In this document: positions 1 to 6,707 of the stretch, piece by piece | Numbering within the stretch: position 1 is the stretch's first letter | Layout of the letters: each line of letters opens with the position of its first letter | Assembly (NCBI RefSeq): GCF_944801835.1 | Contig: NZ_CALYLN010000004.1 | Span: forward strand, 1 to 32,500 | Source of the DNA: Bartonella sp. B1099 | Lineage (GTDB): Bacteria > Pseudomonadota > Alphaproteobacteria > Rhizobiales > Rhizobiaceae | Direction: 5' to 3' | Length of the DNA stretch: 32,500 nt | Notes under the pieces: generated by a model | Told to the model about the DNA's origin: nothing | The model's input: only the letters and a program-made list of their open reading frames with translations | Database searches by the model: none | Made by a program: the position numbers and the translations under genes

Positions 1-1
1 G

Positions 2-127
2 CCAAGTACACTTAAAATCTTAACAGTTCTTACAGATTTTGGAGATTCAGAGTTACCGCATAGCATGGATTCTTTATTGCGCGCTTATGAACCCAATTTT
101 GAGAACCCCATTAAAAAGGTTGCTTAA
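2..127 (+). CDS. C-terminal end of an unidentified protein
   Basis: The first 126 bases are open in one plus-strand frame and end at a TAA (125-127). The last 41 residues include GDSELPHSMDSLLRAYEP. The gene begins outside the window. I do not recognise the family. Its position beside toxin-antitoxin and lysis genes suggests a prophage or island gene, but that is inference from context only. It converges on the minus-strand antidote gene, with a palindrome between them. Confidence 0.45.
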   Translation, partial: PSTLKILTVLTDFGDSELPHSMDSLLRAYEPNFENPIKKVA

Positions 128-139
128 AGTAAAACACCC

Positions 140-167
140 CCTTCCCCATCTTTTAAAATGGGGAGGT
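140..167. terminator. Palindrome between convergent genes, possible bidirectional terminator
   Basis: The arms CCCCAT and ATGGGG surround a TTTTAAAA centre, and the flanking bases extend the pairing with one wobble. It sits between the stop of the left-edge gene and the stop of the antidote gene, where a bidirectional terminator would be expected. A near-copy with the same TTTTAAAA core lies at 3220-3242, so it may also be a dispersed palindromic repeat. Confidence 0.5.
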
Positions 168-169
168 GG

Positions 170-490
170 TTAAGATACTTCTTCTAAAGCCGTTTGTTCC
201 TTACAATTATTTTTGATAGGCGTTAAACTCATTTGTAAATCTAAAGCACTTAAAACGCTAAGAAACGTAGAAAGACGTGGATCACCTTTATCACTAAAAG
301 AACGATAAAGAGACTCTCTTGATAGCCCTGTATTTTGAGCGATTTTACTCATTCCTTGGTTTTTCGCTATGATGCCAAGAGCATGGGCAAGATACTTACT
401 ATCTTTGCTTTCAAGAGCATCTTCTAAAAGAATTCTTTGTGTCTCAGGTGTCTTGAAATATTCACTTGTGTGAAATTTAGTAATTTCCAT
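170..490 (-). CDS. HigA-like addiction-module antidote (XRE-type HTH), orphan
   Basis: This 106-residue protein has the layout of the addiction-module antidote family (TIGR02684-like). It starts with an EYFKTPE..RILLEDALES stretch, followed by a helix-turn-helix around residues 42-66 (GMSKIAQNTGLSRESLYRSF). Such proteins normally neutralise a RelE/HigB-type toxin encoded just upstream and repress their shared promoter. Here only the last 23 codons of that toxin remain (477-548), overlapping the antidote start in the usual way, so the antidote appears to have lost its partner. It follows mazF closely and is probably transcribed from the mazEF promoter. Whether it still binds DNA or blocks a toxin encoded elsewhere cannot be told from the sequence. 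Confidence 0.75.
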   Translation of the reverse strand: MEITKFHTSEYFKTPETQRILLEDALESKDSKYLAHALGIIAKNQGMSKIAQNTGLSRESLYRSFSDKGDPRLSTFLSVLSALDLQMSLTPIKNNCKEQTALEEVS

Positions 491-548
491 GTTTCATTTC
501 CTTTACTAATTGAAAAGCTTTTTCGATATCCCTCTGTTGTGTAGATTC
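477..548 (-). pseudogene. C-terminal remnant of a RelE/HigB-type killer protein
   Basis: Between the mazF stop and the antidote start, one minus-strand frame reads STQQRDIEKAFQLVKE and then a few residues to a TAA. That stop lies inside the first codons of the antidote. The ending matches the usual C-terminus of the killer half of this module (a 'S-[ST]-Q-x-x-D-I-x-x-A-x-x-L' pattern), and the overlap with the antidote is the family's normal arrangement. Everything before these roughly 23 codons is gone, and the junction coincides with the last codon of mazF. Confidence 0.65.
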
Positions 549-870
549 ATTTTACTATTCCTAAAAATACAGCTAAACAACGTTCAATCTCCTGCATTTC
601 CTTTGCTTGAAGAGAGCCAAAAATGGAACTCATTTTTTCACATCTTACAGTCATGATCTTATCAATCATAACTTGCGAAGGCTTTTGTAAACCATTTTTA
701 GCGTTTGGCTGAAGAGTAATACGGAGTAATGGTGCATCAATAAGTGTACTTGTAATCGGTAAAACCGTCATGCTTGTATGTTCACTAAATTCATTCGCTT
801 GAATGATCAATGCAGGTCTTGGTTTACCAAAATCACCTTGCATAGCTATTGTTACGAGAGAACCGCGCAT
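547..870 (-). CDS. mazF: MazF/PemK-type toxin (mRNA interferase)
   Basis: The 107-residue protein begins with the PemK/MazF pattern: RGSLVTIAMQGDFGKPRPALII, then TSMTVLPITST. It ends in the usual helix EMQEIERCLAVFLG. Members of this family cut mRNA at short specific sequences and are held inactive by the antitoxin. The ATG overlaps the stop of the upstream antitoxin gene (TAATG), indicating translational coupling. No domain appears truncated, and the length is normal for the family. The cleavage specificity cannot be predicted from the sequence. Confidence 0.82.
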   Translation of the reverse strand: MRGSLVTIAMQGDFGKPRPALIIQANEFSEHTSMTVLPITSTLIDAPLLRITLQPNAKNGLQKPSQVMIDKIMTVRCEKMSSIFGSLQAKEMQEIERCLAVFLGIVK

Positions 871-1094
871 TATTCTGTCCAGCCATCAACATCCGTTAAA
901 GATTGATCCATAAATAACTGTATAGATGTATCAGATTTATCCCTTTTTGCCACTAAACGGGATTGACGGCGACACTCTTCTGCAAAGCCTGGTCTGCGTG
1001 TATCTGGAACCCAAATTTGCATTAAACGCAGACCTGCTTTTCTTTGTGCATTACGATGTTTTTGAACCCGTTCATTAACGTGCATTGTACCCAT
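870..1094 (-). CDS. mazE: MazE-family antitoxin (DUF3018-like)
   Basis: This 74-residue basic protein begins MGTMHVNERVQKHRNAQRKA and carries the LRLMQIWVPDTRRPGFAEE motif of DUF3018/MazE-family antitoxins. I chose the ATG at 1092-1094 because AGGAG lies just upstream. The longer frame that starts at 1184 would run through the promoter and operator. The family binds and neutralises the adjacent PemK/MazF toxin and represses its own operon. A perfect 14-base inverted repeat directly upstream (1109-1153) is a strong candidate for its operator. Confidence 0.8.
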   Translation of the reverse strand: MGTMHVNERVQKHRNAQRKAGLRLMQIWVPDTRRPGFAEECRRQSRLVAKRDKSDTSIQLFMDQSLTDVDGWTE

Positions 1095-1108
1095 AATAAA
1101 ATCTCCTC

Positions 1109-1153
1109 TTGTTTCATGTAACGTATAACACAGAAAAAAGTTACATGAAACAA
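1109..1153 (-). promoter_or_regulatory. mazEF operator/promoter: perfect 14-bp inverted repeat
   Basis: The arms TTGTTTCATGTAAC (1109-1122) and GTTACATGAAACAA (1140-1153) are exact inverted copies separated by 17 bases, so their centres are about three helical turns apart. A minus-strand TTATAC (1123-1128) lies between the arms and could be the -10 box. The placement, just upstream of the antitoxin ribosome-binding site, fits autoregulation by MazE/MazF. The role is inferred. Confidence 0.65.
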
Positions 1154-1190
1154 AATAAAACGCAATCATCACAATTTTTAACATTCACTC

Positions 1191-1217
1191 AGCCTCACCT
1201 TGTGTGGGGCTTTTTTT
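1191..1217 (+). terminator. Rho-independent terminator-like hairpin before the endolysin
   Basis: The stem is AGCCTCAC/GTGGGGCT with one G-T pair and a short loop, followed by a run of seven T. It points along the plus strand, but no plus-strand gene ends just upstream. It may have ended a phage gene that was replaced when the toxin-antitoxin genes arrived. Confidence 0.5.
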
Positions 1218-1230
1218 AATGGAGAACTTT

Positions 1231-1893
1231 ATGCGAAAAATATCACAAGAAGGGCTTGCTCTCATAAAACAATGGGAAGGCTTGCGCTTAAACGCTTATA
1301 AAGACGCCATCGGTGTGTGGACAATCGGTTATGGACATACAAACAGTGCCGGAAAACCTTTTGTTCGCAAAGGCATGACAATTACTGAAAAACAAGCCGA
1401 AGAACTTCTTTGTAAAGACTTAAGACAATTTGAAAATGCCGTTGAACGCACTGTTACAGTTTCCTTAACAGATGAACAATTCGCGGCATTGGTTTCCTTT
1501 TGCTATAATGTAGGAACAACAGCTTTTTGCAATTCCACCCTGCTAAAAAAGCTCAATCAAGGTGAATATGAAGCAGTCCCGGCCGAATTACAAAAATGGA
1601 CCAAAGCGGGTGGTAAACGCTTGCAAGGTCTCGTACACCGGCGTGTCGCAGAAGCAGGATTATGGGCGAAAGGCGCTTATGTTTCCTCCAACTATCAAAC
1701 CGTAGAAACAAAGGATTCAACAGCGCTCTTTAAAGCAGAAGCATTGGCACCAGTCATTGGCTCTTTTTCAGGTCTTGGTGGCTTATTAGCAGGCAATGGT
1801 CCAGTGCAATGGGCTCTCGCTACCATCATGGTTCTAGCTGCAGGTGTTGGTCTTTTCTTTGTTGCCAAACGCTTTCAGGAGCACCGACTATGA
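1231..1893 (+). CDS. Phage endolysin (GH24 lysozyme) with C-terminal membrane segment
   Basis: The 220-residue protein hydrolyses peptidoglycan. The GH24 triad is present with T4-lysozyme spacing: E16 (KQWEG), D25 (YKDAIGVW) and T31 (WTIGYGHT). It lacks an N-terminal signal. About 50 residues follow the lysozyme domain, including a hydrophobic stretch at roughly 188-210 (QWALATIMVLAAGVGLFFV) and a basic tail, so it is probably membrane-anchored. The start at 1231 is preferred over ATG 1219 and GTG 1204 because GGAG sits six bases upstream. Its stop overlaps the next start (CTATGA), so it heads a coupled lysis cassette. Confidence 0.88.
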   Translation: MRKISQEGLALIKQWEGLRLNAYKDAIGVWTIGYGHTNSAGKPFVRKGMTITEKQAEELLCKDLRQFENAVERTVTVSLTDEQFAALVSFCYNVGTTAFCNSTLLKKLNQGEYEAVPAELQKWTKAGGKRLQGLVHRRVAEAGLWAKGAYVSSNYQTVETKDSTALFKAEALAPVIGSFSGLGGLLAGNGPVQWALATIMVLAAGVGLFFVAKRFQEHRL

Positions 1894-2117
1894 TCTTATG
1901 GATGAAAAAAAATCTGCTGTTAACAGGTGCGGCACTAGCCGCTTTTTTTATGGCTTTAGCCAAAGCTTTCATGCTTGGCAAAAAAGCAGAACAGCAAAAG
2001 CAAACAGAAAAAATGCTAAAGGCAGCAAAAACACGTCTGGAGGTGGAAAATGAAGTTAATCAAAAAAGCGATTCTGATGTGCGCACTGCTCTCTCTCGCT
2101 GGTTGCGTAACAAATAA
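1890..2117 (+). CDS. Inner-membrane spanin-like (Rz-type) lysis protein
   Basis: The 75-residue protein starts at the ATG that overlaps the endolysin stop. It has one N-terminal membrane segment (about residues 7-29, LLLTGAALAAFFMALAKAFML) and then a charged helical stretch ending in DVRTALSRWLRNK. That topology and the lipoprotein gene embedded in its 3' end match i-spanin/o-spanin pairs, which fuse inner and outer membranes after cell-wall digestion. The sequence itself is not diagnostic, so the assignment rests on topology and order. Confidence 0.6.
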   Translation: MILWMKKNLLLTGAALAAFFMALAKAFMLGKKAEQQKQTEKMLKAAKTRLEVENEVNQKSDSDVRTALSRWLRNK

Positions 2118-2253
2118 CTATGTCTCTTGTGTTGGTTGGTTACCCATTTATTTAAACAAAAGAGATGTTAACGTCATCAGTTCAAGCTTAGCAAGAGATA
2201 TCTTAAAACATAACACCCTAGGTGAACGTTTGTGTGGATGGAAACATGGCTAG
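2050..2253 (+). CDS. Outer-membrane spanin-like lipoprotein (Rz1-type)
   Basis: The 67-residue protein has a lipoprotein signal with lipobox LAGC and a lipidated Cys19. The mature part is about 49 residues and ends in LARDILKHNTLGERLCGW, a tail style common in phage o-spanin-like proteins. GGAGG lies a few bases upstream of the ATG. It begins inside the 3' end of the i-spanin-like gene in another frame, the classical overlapping Rz/Rz1 arrangement. Confidence 0.65.
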   Translation: MKLIKKAILMCALLSLAGCVTNNYVSCVGWLPIYLNKRDVNVISSSLARDILKHNTLGERLCGWKHG

Positions 2254-2458
2254 AAGAAAAACAAGAGACGATATAGAGCTTACAGAAGCGGAAAAAGAAA
2301 TCCTTCAAGAAATCATCATGACCTACAAAAGTGTAAAGGTGATGTCGCGTTATACGAAATGGATTGTACTCATTATACTCTTATTAGCGCTTGATTTTTC
2401 ACGTATTATGGATGCATTTGTAAGTATTTTTACACAAAAACCAAATATCCGTCTTTAA
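2246..2458 (+). CDS. Small membrane protein, possible holin
   Basis: This 70-residue protein has a charged N-terminal helix (residues 1-30) and one strong membrane segment (about 40-57, WIVLIILLLALDF). It overlaps the end of the o-spanin-like gene by eight bases, so it belongs to the lysis cassette. Since no other holin is visible, it is the natural candidate for the pore that releases or activates the endolysin. One membrane span and the lack of family recognition make this tentative. The ATG at 2246 (MARRKTRDD) is more plausible than the upstream alternative at 2222. Confidence 0.5.
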   Translation: MARRKTRDDIELTEAEKEILQEIIMTYKSVKVMSRYTKWIVLIILLLALDFSRIMDAFVSIFTQKPNIRL

Positions 2459-2571
2459 ATACACTTCAAGATGTGCAAAATTTTTTAGCCAATAGATTTT
2501 TAATTTTGCACGTCTCATGAAGGCGATGAACAATGTTTTTACACATTTTAAACAGTGGTTTTGAAAAATTG

Positions 2572-2853
2572 TCATAAACGCAATTCAGAATGTGAACCAA
2601 GCCTTAAAAGTTCTAATGTTTCATCATCAGGCTTTCGATAGATCAAAACCAAATCTGGTTTGATATGGCAATCATGACAGTTCTTCCATTGACCTGTTAG
2701 TGCGTGATCTTTCCACTGAACTTTTAAGGGTTCGTTTTCCGCTAATAATTTGATCACAAGCAGCAAGTCTGTCTCTAATGTATCAGCATATCTCCCCCTA
2801 CTTTCACGTTTAAGATCACGCCGAAAAGACTTCGTATAAACAATTTCCCGCAT
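2572..2853 (-). CDS. yafQ: YafQ-type RelE-superfamily toxin
   Basis: The 93-residue protein aligns without gaps to the YafQ pattern. The catalytic residues expected from E. coli YafQ are present as H50 (WKDHAL), H63, D67 (HIKPDLVLIY) and H88 (GSHSEL). The Trp after the catalytic Asp and the terminal Phe of the E. coli protein are replaced. Such toxins cut mRNA on the ribosome. The gene follows its antitoxin by a dozen bases on the same strand, the usual order. It appears intact. Confidence 0.85.
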   Translation of the reverse strand: MREIVYTKSFRRDLKRESRGRYADTLETDLLLVIKLLAENEPLKVQWKDHALTGQWKNCHDCHIKPDLVLIYRKPDDETLELLRLGSHSELRL

Positions 2854-2865
2854 AGCTAACTAAAA

Positions 2866-3141
2866 TCACTTTGCAGATTTACATACTTCGGCTTTATCCT
2901 CACGAATCATGGCGCGCAAATCATCTAATGACGTACGTTCGACACGTCCCATCTCAGCATCTTCTATAGCCCGCAATGTTTCCGGATTGGGTTGAAAGAG
3001 ATCAAGTGGCAATGCTCTATCTCTAGCAATGCGGGTCATAAACATACGGACCGCATCTGATACAGTCAAACCCGTAGATTTGATAACCGCACTTGCAACT
3101 TCTTGAACTTCATCAGGGATGCGTGCTTGAATTTTACCCAT
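2866..3141 (-). CDS. dinJ: DinJ/RelB-family antitoxin
   Basis: A ribbon-helix-helix antitoxin of about 91 residues: IQARIPDEVQEVASAVIKS, then GLTVSDAVRMFMTRIARDRALPLDL, the typical DinJ motif, and a C-terminal toxin-binding helix. I chose ATG 3141 (MGKIQARI). A TTG three codons upstream is also open. It should neutralise the YafQ-type toxin encoded next to it and repress the shared promoter at 3164-3199. Confidence 0.82.
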   Translation of the reverse strand: MGKIQARIPDEVQEVASAVIKSTGLTVSDAVRMFMTRIARDRALPLDLFQPNPETLRAIEDAEMGRVERTSLDDLRAMIREDKAEVCKSAK

Positions 3142-3163
3142 TTGCCTCAATTTCCTATTTATT

Positions 3164-3199
3164 TGTACTACAATGTACTACATTTAAGACTCATGTCAA
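3164..3199 (-). promoter_or_regulatory. dinJ-yafQ promoter with tandem operator repeats
   Basis: On the minus strand, TTGACA (3194-3199) and TACATT (3172-3177) are separated by 16 bases, giving a good sigma-70-type promoter. Two exact copies of TGTACTACA (plus strand 3164-3172 and 3174-3182) lie ten bases apart over the -10 region. Two sites one helical turn apart suit a ribbon-helix-helix repressor such as DinJ. The binding itself is inferred. Confidence 0.65.
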
Positions 3200-3219
3200 G
3201 AGATTTATCTAATAATTCC

Positions 3220-3242
3220 CTCCCCGCTTTTAAAACGGGGAG
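3220..3242. terminator. Palindrome downstream of the antirepressor, possible terminator
   Basis: The arms CTCCCCG and CGGGGAG flank a TTTTAAAA-containing loop. The position, just past the antirepressor stop, suits a terminator. Its core resembles the palindrome at 140-167. Confidence 0.5.
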
Positions 3243-3261
3243 ATGAACCATACTTTTAAAA

Positions 3262-3849
3262 TTAAGCTGCTTTCACAACAGATCTTGCTAAAACCTGCTT
3301 TGCTTCTTTAATAAGAGCTTTATATTTTCTGTTTTCTTCATCAACTCTAAAAGCATCAACGAGACGAACATGGATAGGACCTAAAAGATACAAAGCTTTT
3401 TCACCGGCATTCATACCCTCCCAATAACTTGGCAAATCAAAACGTGTATCTTCATAATTAACAGATTGGCTTTTCAACTTTTTCTCACATTCAATAAAAT
3501 AACGACGCGCCTGCCTACCTTTCTCATTGCGCTCTACCATAGAGAGTTCCTTTGCCATATCTAAAGTGAGATGATATTCTGTACTTGGACGACCACCTTT
3601 AGGTTTTACTCTTTTTTGAGTAAAACTCACAAAGTCTTGATTTTCTTGAGAGGTATTAGGTTTCGCTAAAATTTTAGCGAAACTTATAAAGTCCTTATTT
3701 TCTAGGAAGCCGTATTCCTCAATACGATTTTTAATCCAATCTCTAAAATTAGATTTAACTTCTAAAAATGCATGCAATTCGCGTGCATTTACTGTCTGAA
3801 CAGTTTCTTGATCAATCGTTTGTTCCGTAATTTTAATGAGAGTGTTCAT
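3262..3849 (-). CDS. AntA/AntB-type phage antirepressor
   Basis: The 195-residue protein begins MNTLIKITEQTIDQETVQTV. It contains the AntA/AntB motif (VNARELHAFLEVKSNFRDWI, about residues 20-39) and later GGRPSTEYHLTLDMAKELSM and RQARRYFIECEKK. Family members relieve prophage repression. A short near-duplication lies in between (NKDFISFAKIL... then NQDFVSFTQKR...). ATG 3849 is chosen because AAGGA is upstream. The frame stays open for 55 more codons, but that extension begins at the -35 box of a strong promoter and so cannot be translated from it. Confidence 0.8.
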   Translation of the reverse strand: MNTLIKITEQTIDQETVQTVNARELHAFLEVKSNFRDWIKNRIEEYGFLENKDFISFAKILAKPNTSQENQDFVSFTQKRVKPKGGRPSTEYHLTLDMAKELSMVERNEKGRQARRYFIECEKKLKSQSVNYEDTRFDLPSYWEGMNAGEKALYLLGPIHVRLVDAFRVDEENRKYKALIKEAKQVLARSVVKAA

Positions 3850-3984
3850 TATGAAATCCTTGTTGATTAGGTTTTCTATTGACATCCAACAAAGAATGCC
3901 GGGTGCTAGAAAACACGGCAACAAGCCCGTCGTTATGCCTTCCCCTAAAAGAGTATTGTATAGCATAACCACACCCGACAACAT
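3850..3984 (-). promoter_or_regulatory. Structured 5' leader of the antirepressor
   Basis: About 130 bases separate the predicted start of transcription from the ATG. On the minus strand they contain a GC-richer segment able to fold (GCCG... CGGC around 3895-3925). Nearer the gene is a hairpin pairing TTGTTGGAT with ATCAACAA just before the AAGGA ribosome site. Folding could control translation. No known riboswitch family was recognised. Confidence 0.4.
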
Positions 3985-4014
3985 ATTATATGCGTACAGC
4001 ATACAATGAGTCAA
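3985..4014 (-). promoter_or_regulatory. Strong promoter of the antirepressor
   Basis: On the minus strand, TTGACT (4009-4014) and a perfect TATAAT (3985-3990) are separated by 18 bases. It lies inside the open extension upstream of the antirepressor ATG, which settles the choice of the internal start. Confidence 0.65.
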
Positions 4015-4057
4015 AGCTTTTAGTTTGCGGAAAATTAGTTATTTCGGCAACCAATCC

Positions 4058-4088
4058 GCTTGTTGTTTTAAGGTGTTTTCTAGGCACC
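4058..4088 (+). repeat. Inverted partner of the leader element at 3902-3926
   Basis: Plus-strand 4058-4088 contains GCTTGTTG, a short spacer and GTGTTTTCTAGGCACC. The reverse complement of 3902-3926 reads GCTTGTTG, two bases, then GTGTTTTCTAGCACC. These are two inverted, diverged copies of the same element. They flank the antirepressor promoter. Confidence 0.55.
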
Positions 4089-4121
4089 TAATTTGACAAT
4101 AGACACATTGTTATAAGTCTG

Positions 4122-5279
4122 TCAAGTCTCTCCAGTTATAAATGCAGCCCACTGTTCCATGAGAACGTGTCGTTGTTCTAAAAAATCTGTCCGCATATAA
4201 GCTTTTGTCACTGAACTCCCAACGGAATGCGCAAGAACAGTTTCAGCAATCTCAAAAGGCGTTGACGTTGTCTCTGCTATCCAGTCACGAAGACTAGATC
4301 TGAAACCATGGGGTCTATAATCAAAATCTTTGTCTTTCATGAATTTAGAAAGTGTTACATCAGATATAGGCTTTCCAGAACTCCCAGCAAATAAAAAACC
4401 TTTTTTCTCAAAAGGGAGAGATTTTTTAATCACTTTCAAAGCTTCATCACTCAATGGCACGCGAAAATCTGAAACTTTCCCTACAATACCTTTCATATTT
4501 TCTTTCGGTATTGTCCATATACCCTTATCTATTTGTTCAAGACGTAAATATCGCAATGGATATGACCGTACTCCAGTCAAAACAAGGAGCTTTAGTGCTA
4601 AATTAGAAAGGATCTTATCATCCAAGCTCTGATAAAAAGCTGGAACTTCTTGCCATGGCATAGCTGGAATATTTGTTGATGTAACACGAGTTTTTCCTAA
4701 AAGTGCGCGTGCTTTCATACAGGCTTGTAAATCAACATCCAAACCAAGAGCCGCAGCATATTTCAAGCAAATGTTAATACGATTAAGTGCTTTTCGCGCT
4801 GTATCTGCTTTTTCATGCCAAAGAGGTGAGAGAACATTGCGAATGATATTTGCTGTTAATTGTTCTATAGGCAAATTCCCTATGTGTGGGATAACATGTA
4901 ACTCCAGCAGAGAAAACCAACGCCCACTTTTGCCTTCATTTTTTAACTCTGCTTTTTTACTTTCAAAAGCCGCCTGCGCAACTTCTTTAAAGCTATTGCT
5001 TTGCTGCTTTAAGACAGTTTGTTCTCGAAAGACAATAGGATCATTACCTTCTTTAAGAATATCGCTATAATATCTTGCAAGCTCTCATGCTTCTTTTAAA
5101 GAAAGTCTTGTGACAGGACCAAGCCCCATTTCACGGCGCTTATTGTGGTGTGTATAGCTAAAAAACCAAGAGCGTGTATTGTCTTTTCGAACATTCAACC
5201 ATAGCCCCGCCCCATCACAATATTTGCCCTGAGGAGATGCCTTTACGAATGCCGCTGATAATCTATGAATCGCCCTCAC
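4122..5279 (-). pseudogene. Tyrosine-family phage integrase, interrupted by one stop codon
   Basis: The N-terminal part (from GTG 5279) reads HRLSAAFVKASPQGKYCDGA and ends at SLKEA followed by TGA (5085-5087), like the DUF4102 arm-binding domain of P4-type integrases. The same frame continues without another stop to 4122. The C-terminal catalytic domain shows Arg (GVRSYPLRYL), HGFRSSLRDW (His-x-x-Arg), AHSVG and the nucleophile Tyr (AYMRTD). Total length is about 385 codons, normal for the family. The stop sits where such proteins usually have Arg (LKEARELA), so a CGA-to-TGA change would explain it. The integrase is probably inactive, unless the stop is read through or is a sequencing error. 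Confidence 0.85.
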
Positions 5280-6443
5280 TTAATTTACCTTCTCGTCCAC
5301 CTTTTTTGGTCCACCTTTTAGACCACCTTAAATTTTTGATTTGAGATTTTTTCTTTAATCCTTAATTTTTTTATTGGAACATAAAAAACTATACATATCA
5401 ATACGCTCTTACACATATTTATATACTTTGAATCTTGTTGATAAAGCCTAGATAGCCTCTCCAGGGCACCATCAACTTTATATCAACAGTAACTTTTTTA
5501 TTTTATACACATTTTTTTATGTAAGAGCCATACAAATAAACATAAGGGTATAGGATTTTTTAACACGTCCCTCAATTATTTTAAATCAAGACTTTTTTGA
5601 AGGTATTTTTGTCATCCGTAATGCCAAAAAAATCGCCACTTCTAAAAAGTCAAAATCTTTAAAGATCTCTCGAACCGCATCAGAATCATTCAACCTCAAA
5701 ATAAATGATCCTTGAGTATTTAAAAACCTATACCCTTTAAAATCATAAAGAAAAATGTAACTTCCCTATAAAACCTGTTCAATCAAAACAGAAGTCTCTC
5801 AATCATAAAATCTAATTACCATTATCTCCCTCTCCCAACAAAGAGATAGTCCTTACATTTGCACATGTCTTATATTTGACAACCAACATCATGATCTATG
5901 AGAAAAAACTTTACGCTCTGTTGTTTGTAATTCAAAAAAATACCCCCGAACTCATTAAACTTTAACTCCAATAAAATTGAAAAGTCAGCACAAAATGATG
6001 AACCATAAAAGTTCAAATAAAATGGATTATACAGACTATAACAAATAAGAAAAATTCTCTTTTTGGAAATCACTTTTCAAAAAAAATTACTTGATAAGAA
6101 AGTAGAAGAGCATGGAACGGAAATACATTTTTAAAATATCCGTACACATTCTAACTGGTAAAGAGAATACTTTTTAGTAGCGAACTCAAAATAGTTTATT
6201 ATCAATGATATCAGGAGAATTGGCTTTTCTACACTACCATGCCTCAAGAAAAAACGTAGAAATATAAAGCGCACAATCACCCATTATAAGAGAAAACTTT
6301 GATCACAGATCTGAGTTCTATTTTTTGAACCCACTTTTTTCTCTCTCTGAAACATGAGACAATTTATTCAACCACGAGTATTACACATCACCATGCTAAA
6401 AAACGAATGCTCTAAAAAAATTCGAATCCTTGTGCCGTTTTTA
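5280..6443. other. Long AT-rich stretch without a supported gene
   Basis: Directly beside the integrase start are three imperfect tandem copies of a GTCCACCTTTT-like unit (about 5294-5331), possible integrase arm sites or the scar of an attachment region. At 5588-5709 the plus strand is open and reads FFEGIFVIRNAKKIATSKKS, which looks like a decayed coding piece, but I cannot name it. No tRNA or rRNA gene and no CRISPR array is visible. Confidence 0.5.
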
Positions 6444-6620
6444 TTATTCTTTCTTGAATAATCCCTCGATTGCTGCATCTCGTTCTTTAATCATTTTTTC
6501 TAATTCTGCAATGACCTTTTTATACAATTTTGAACGCTTAAGAAAAAAATAATAAAGTGTAATAATCGCTATGTTTAAAACACAACCAATAATTATAATA
6601 GCGATAAAAAACAAAATCAT
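6444..6620 (-). CDS. Small membrane protein with charged helical tail
   Basis: This 58-residue protein has one N-terminal membrane span (ILFFIAIIIIGCVLNIAIIT) and a charged, probably coiled-coil tail (KKVIAELEKMIKERDAAIEG). It is not a recognised family. The ATG used here has no good ribosome site. A second ATG 13 bases upstream has a perfect AGGAG but is in another frame, and the two frames meet at a run of six T. Losing one T would join them as MNGSYDFVFIAI and so on. It follows similar small genes on the same strand and is likely the last member of a small operon. Confidence 0.5.
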   Translation of the reverse strand: MILFFIAIIIIGCVLNIAIITLYYFFLKRSKLYKKVIAELEKMIKERDAAIEGLFKKE

Positions 6621-6707
6621 AAGAGCCGTTCATTTTTCTCTCCTTTTTTGTGCTATAAGAGCTTTACTCGCTGCTCAAGAGTATCTTCTAATTGCTGAAG
6701 TGTTTTT

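Noticed and set aside
1095..1184. 30-codon extension of the MazE-type antitoxin
   Set aside because: It overlaps the inverted-repeat operator and the likely promoter; ATG 1094 has AGGAG directly upstream.
3850..4014. 55-codon N-terminal extension of the antirepressor
   Set aside because: Its first codon is the -35 box and it runs through a perfect -10 box; the internal ATG at 3849 has a proper ribosome site.
4330..5070. Plus-strand open frames opposite the integrase
   Set aside because: They are the antisense of a clearly coding integrase frame and have no ribosome sites or family features.
5870..6073. 67-codon minus-strand ORF
   Set aside because: Low-complexity Phe/Leu/Tyr-rich translation of AT-rich DNA, with no ribosome site.
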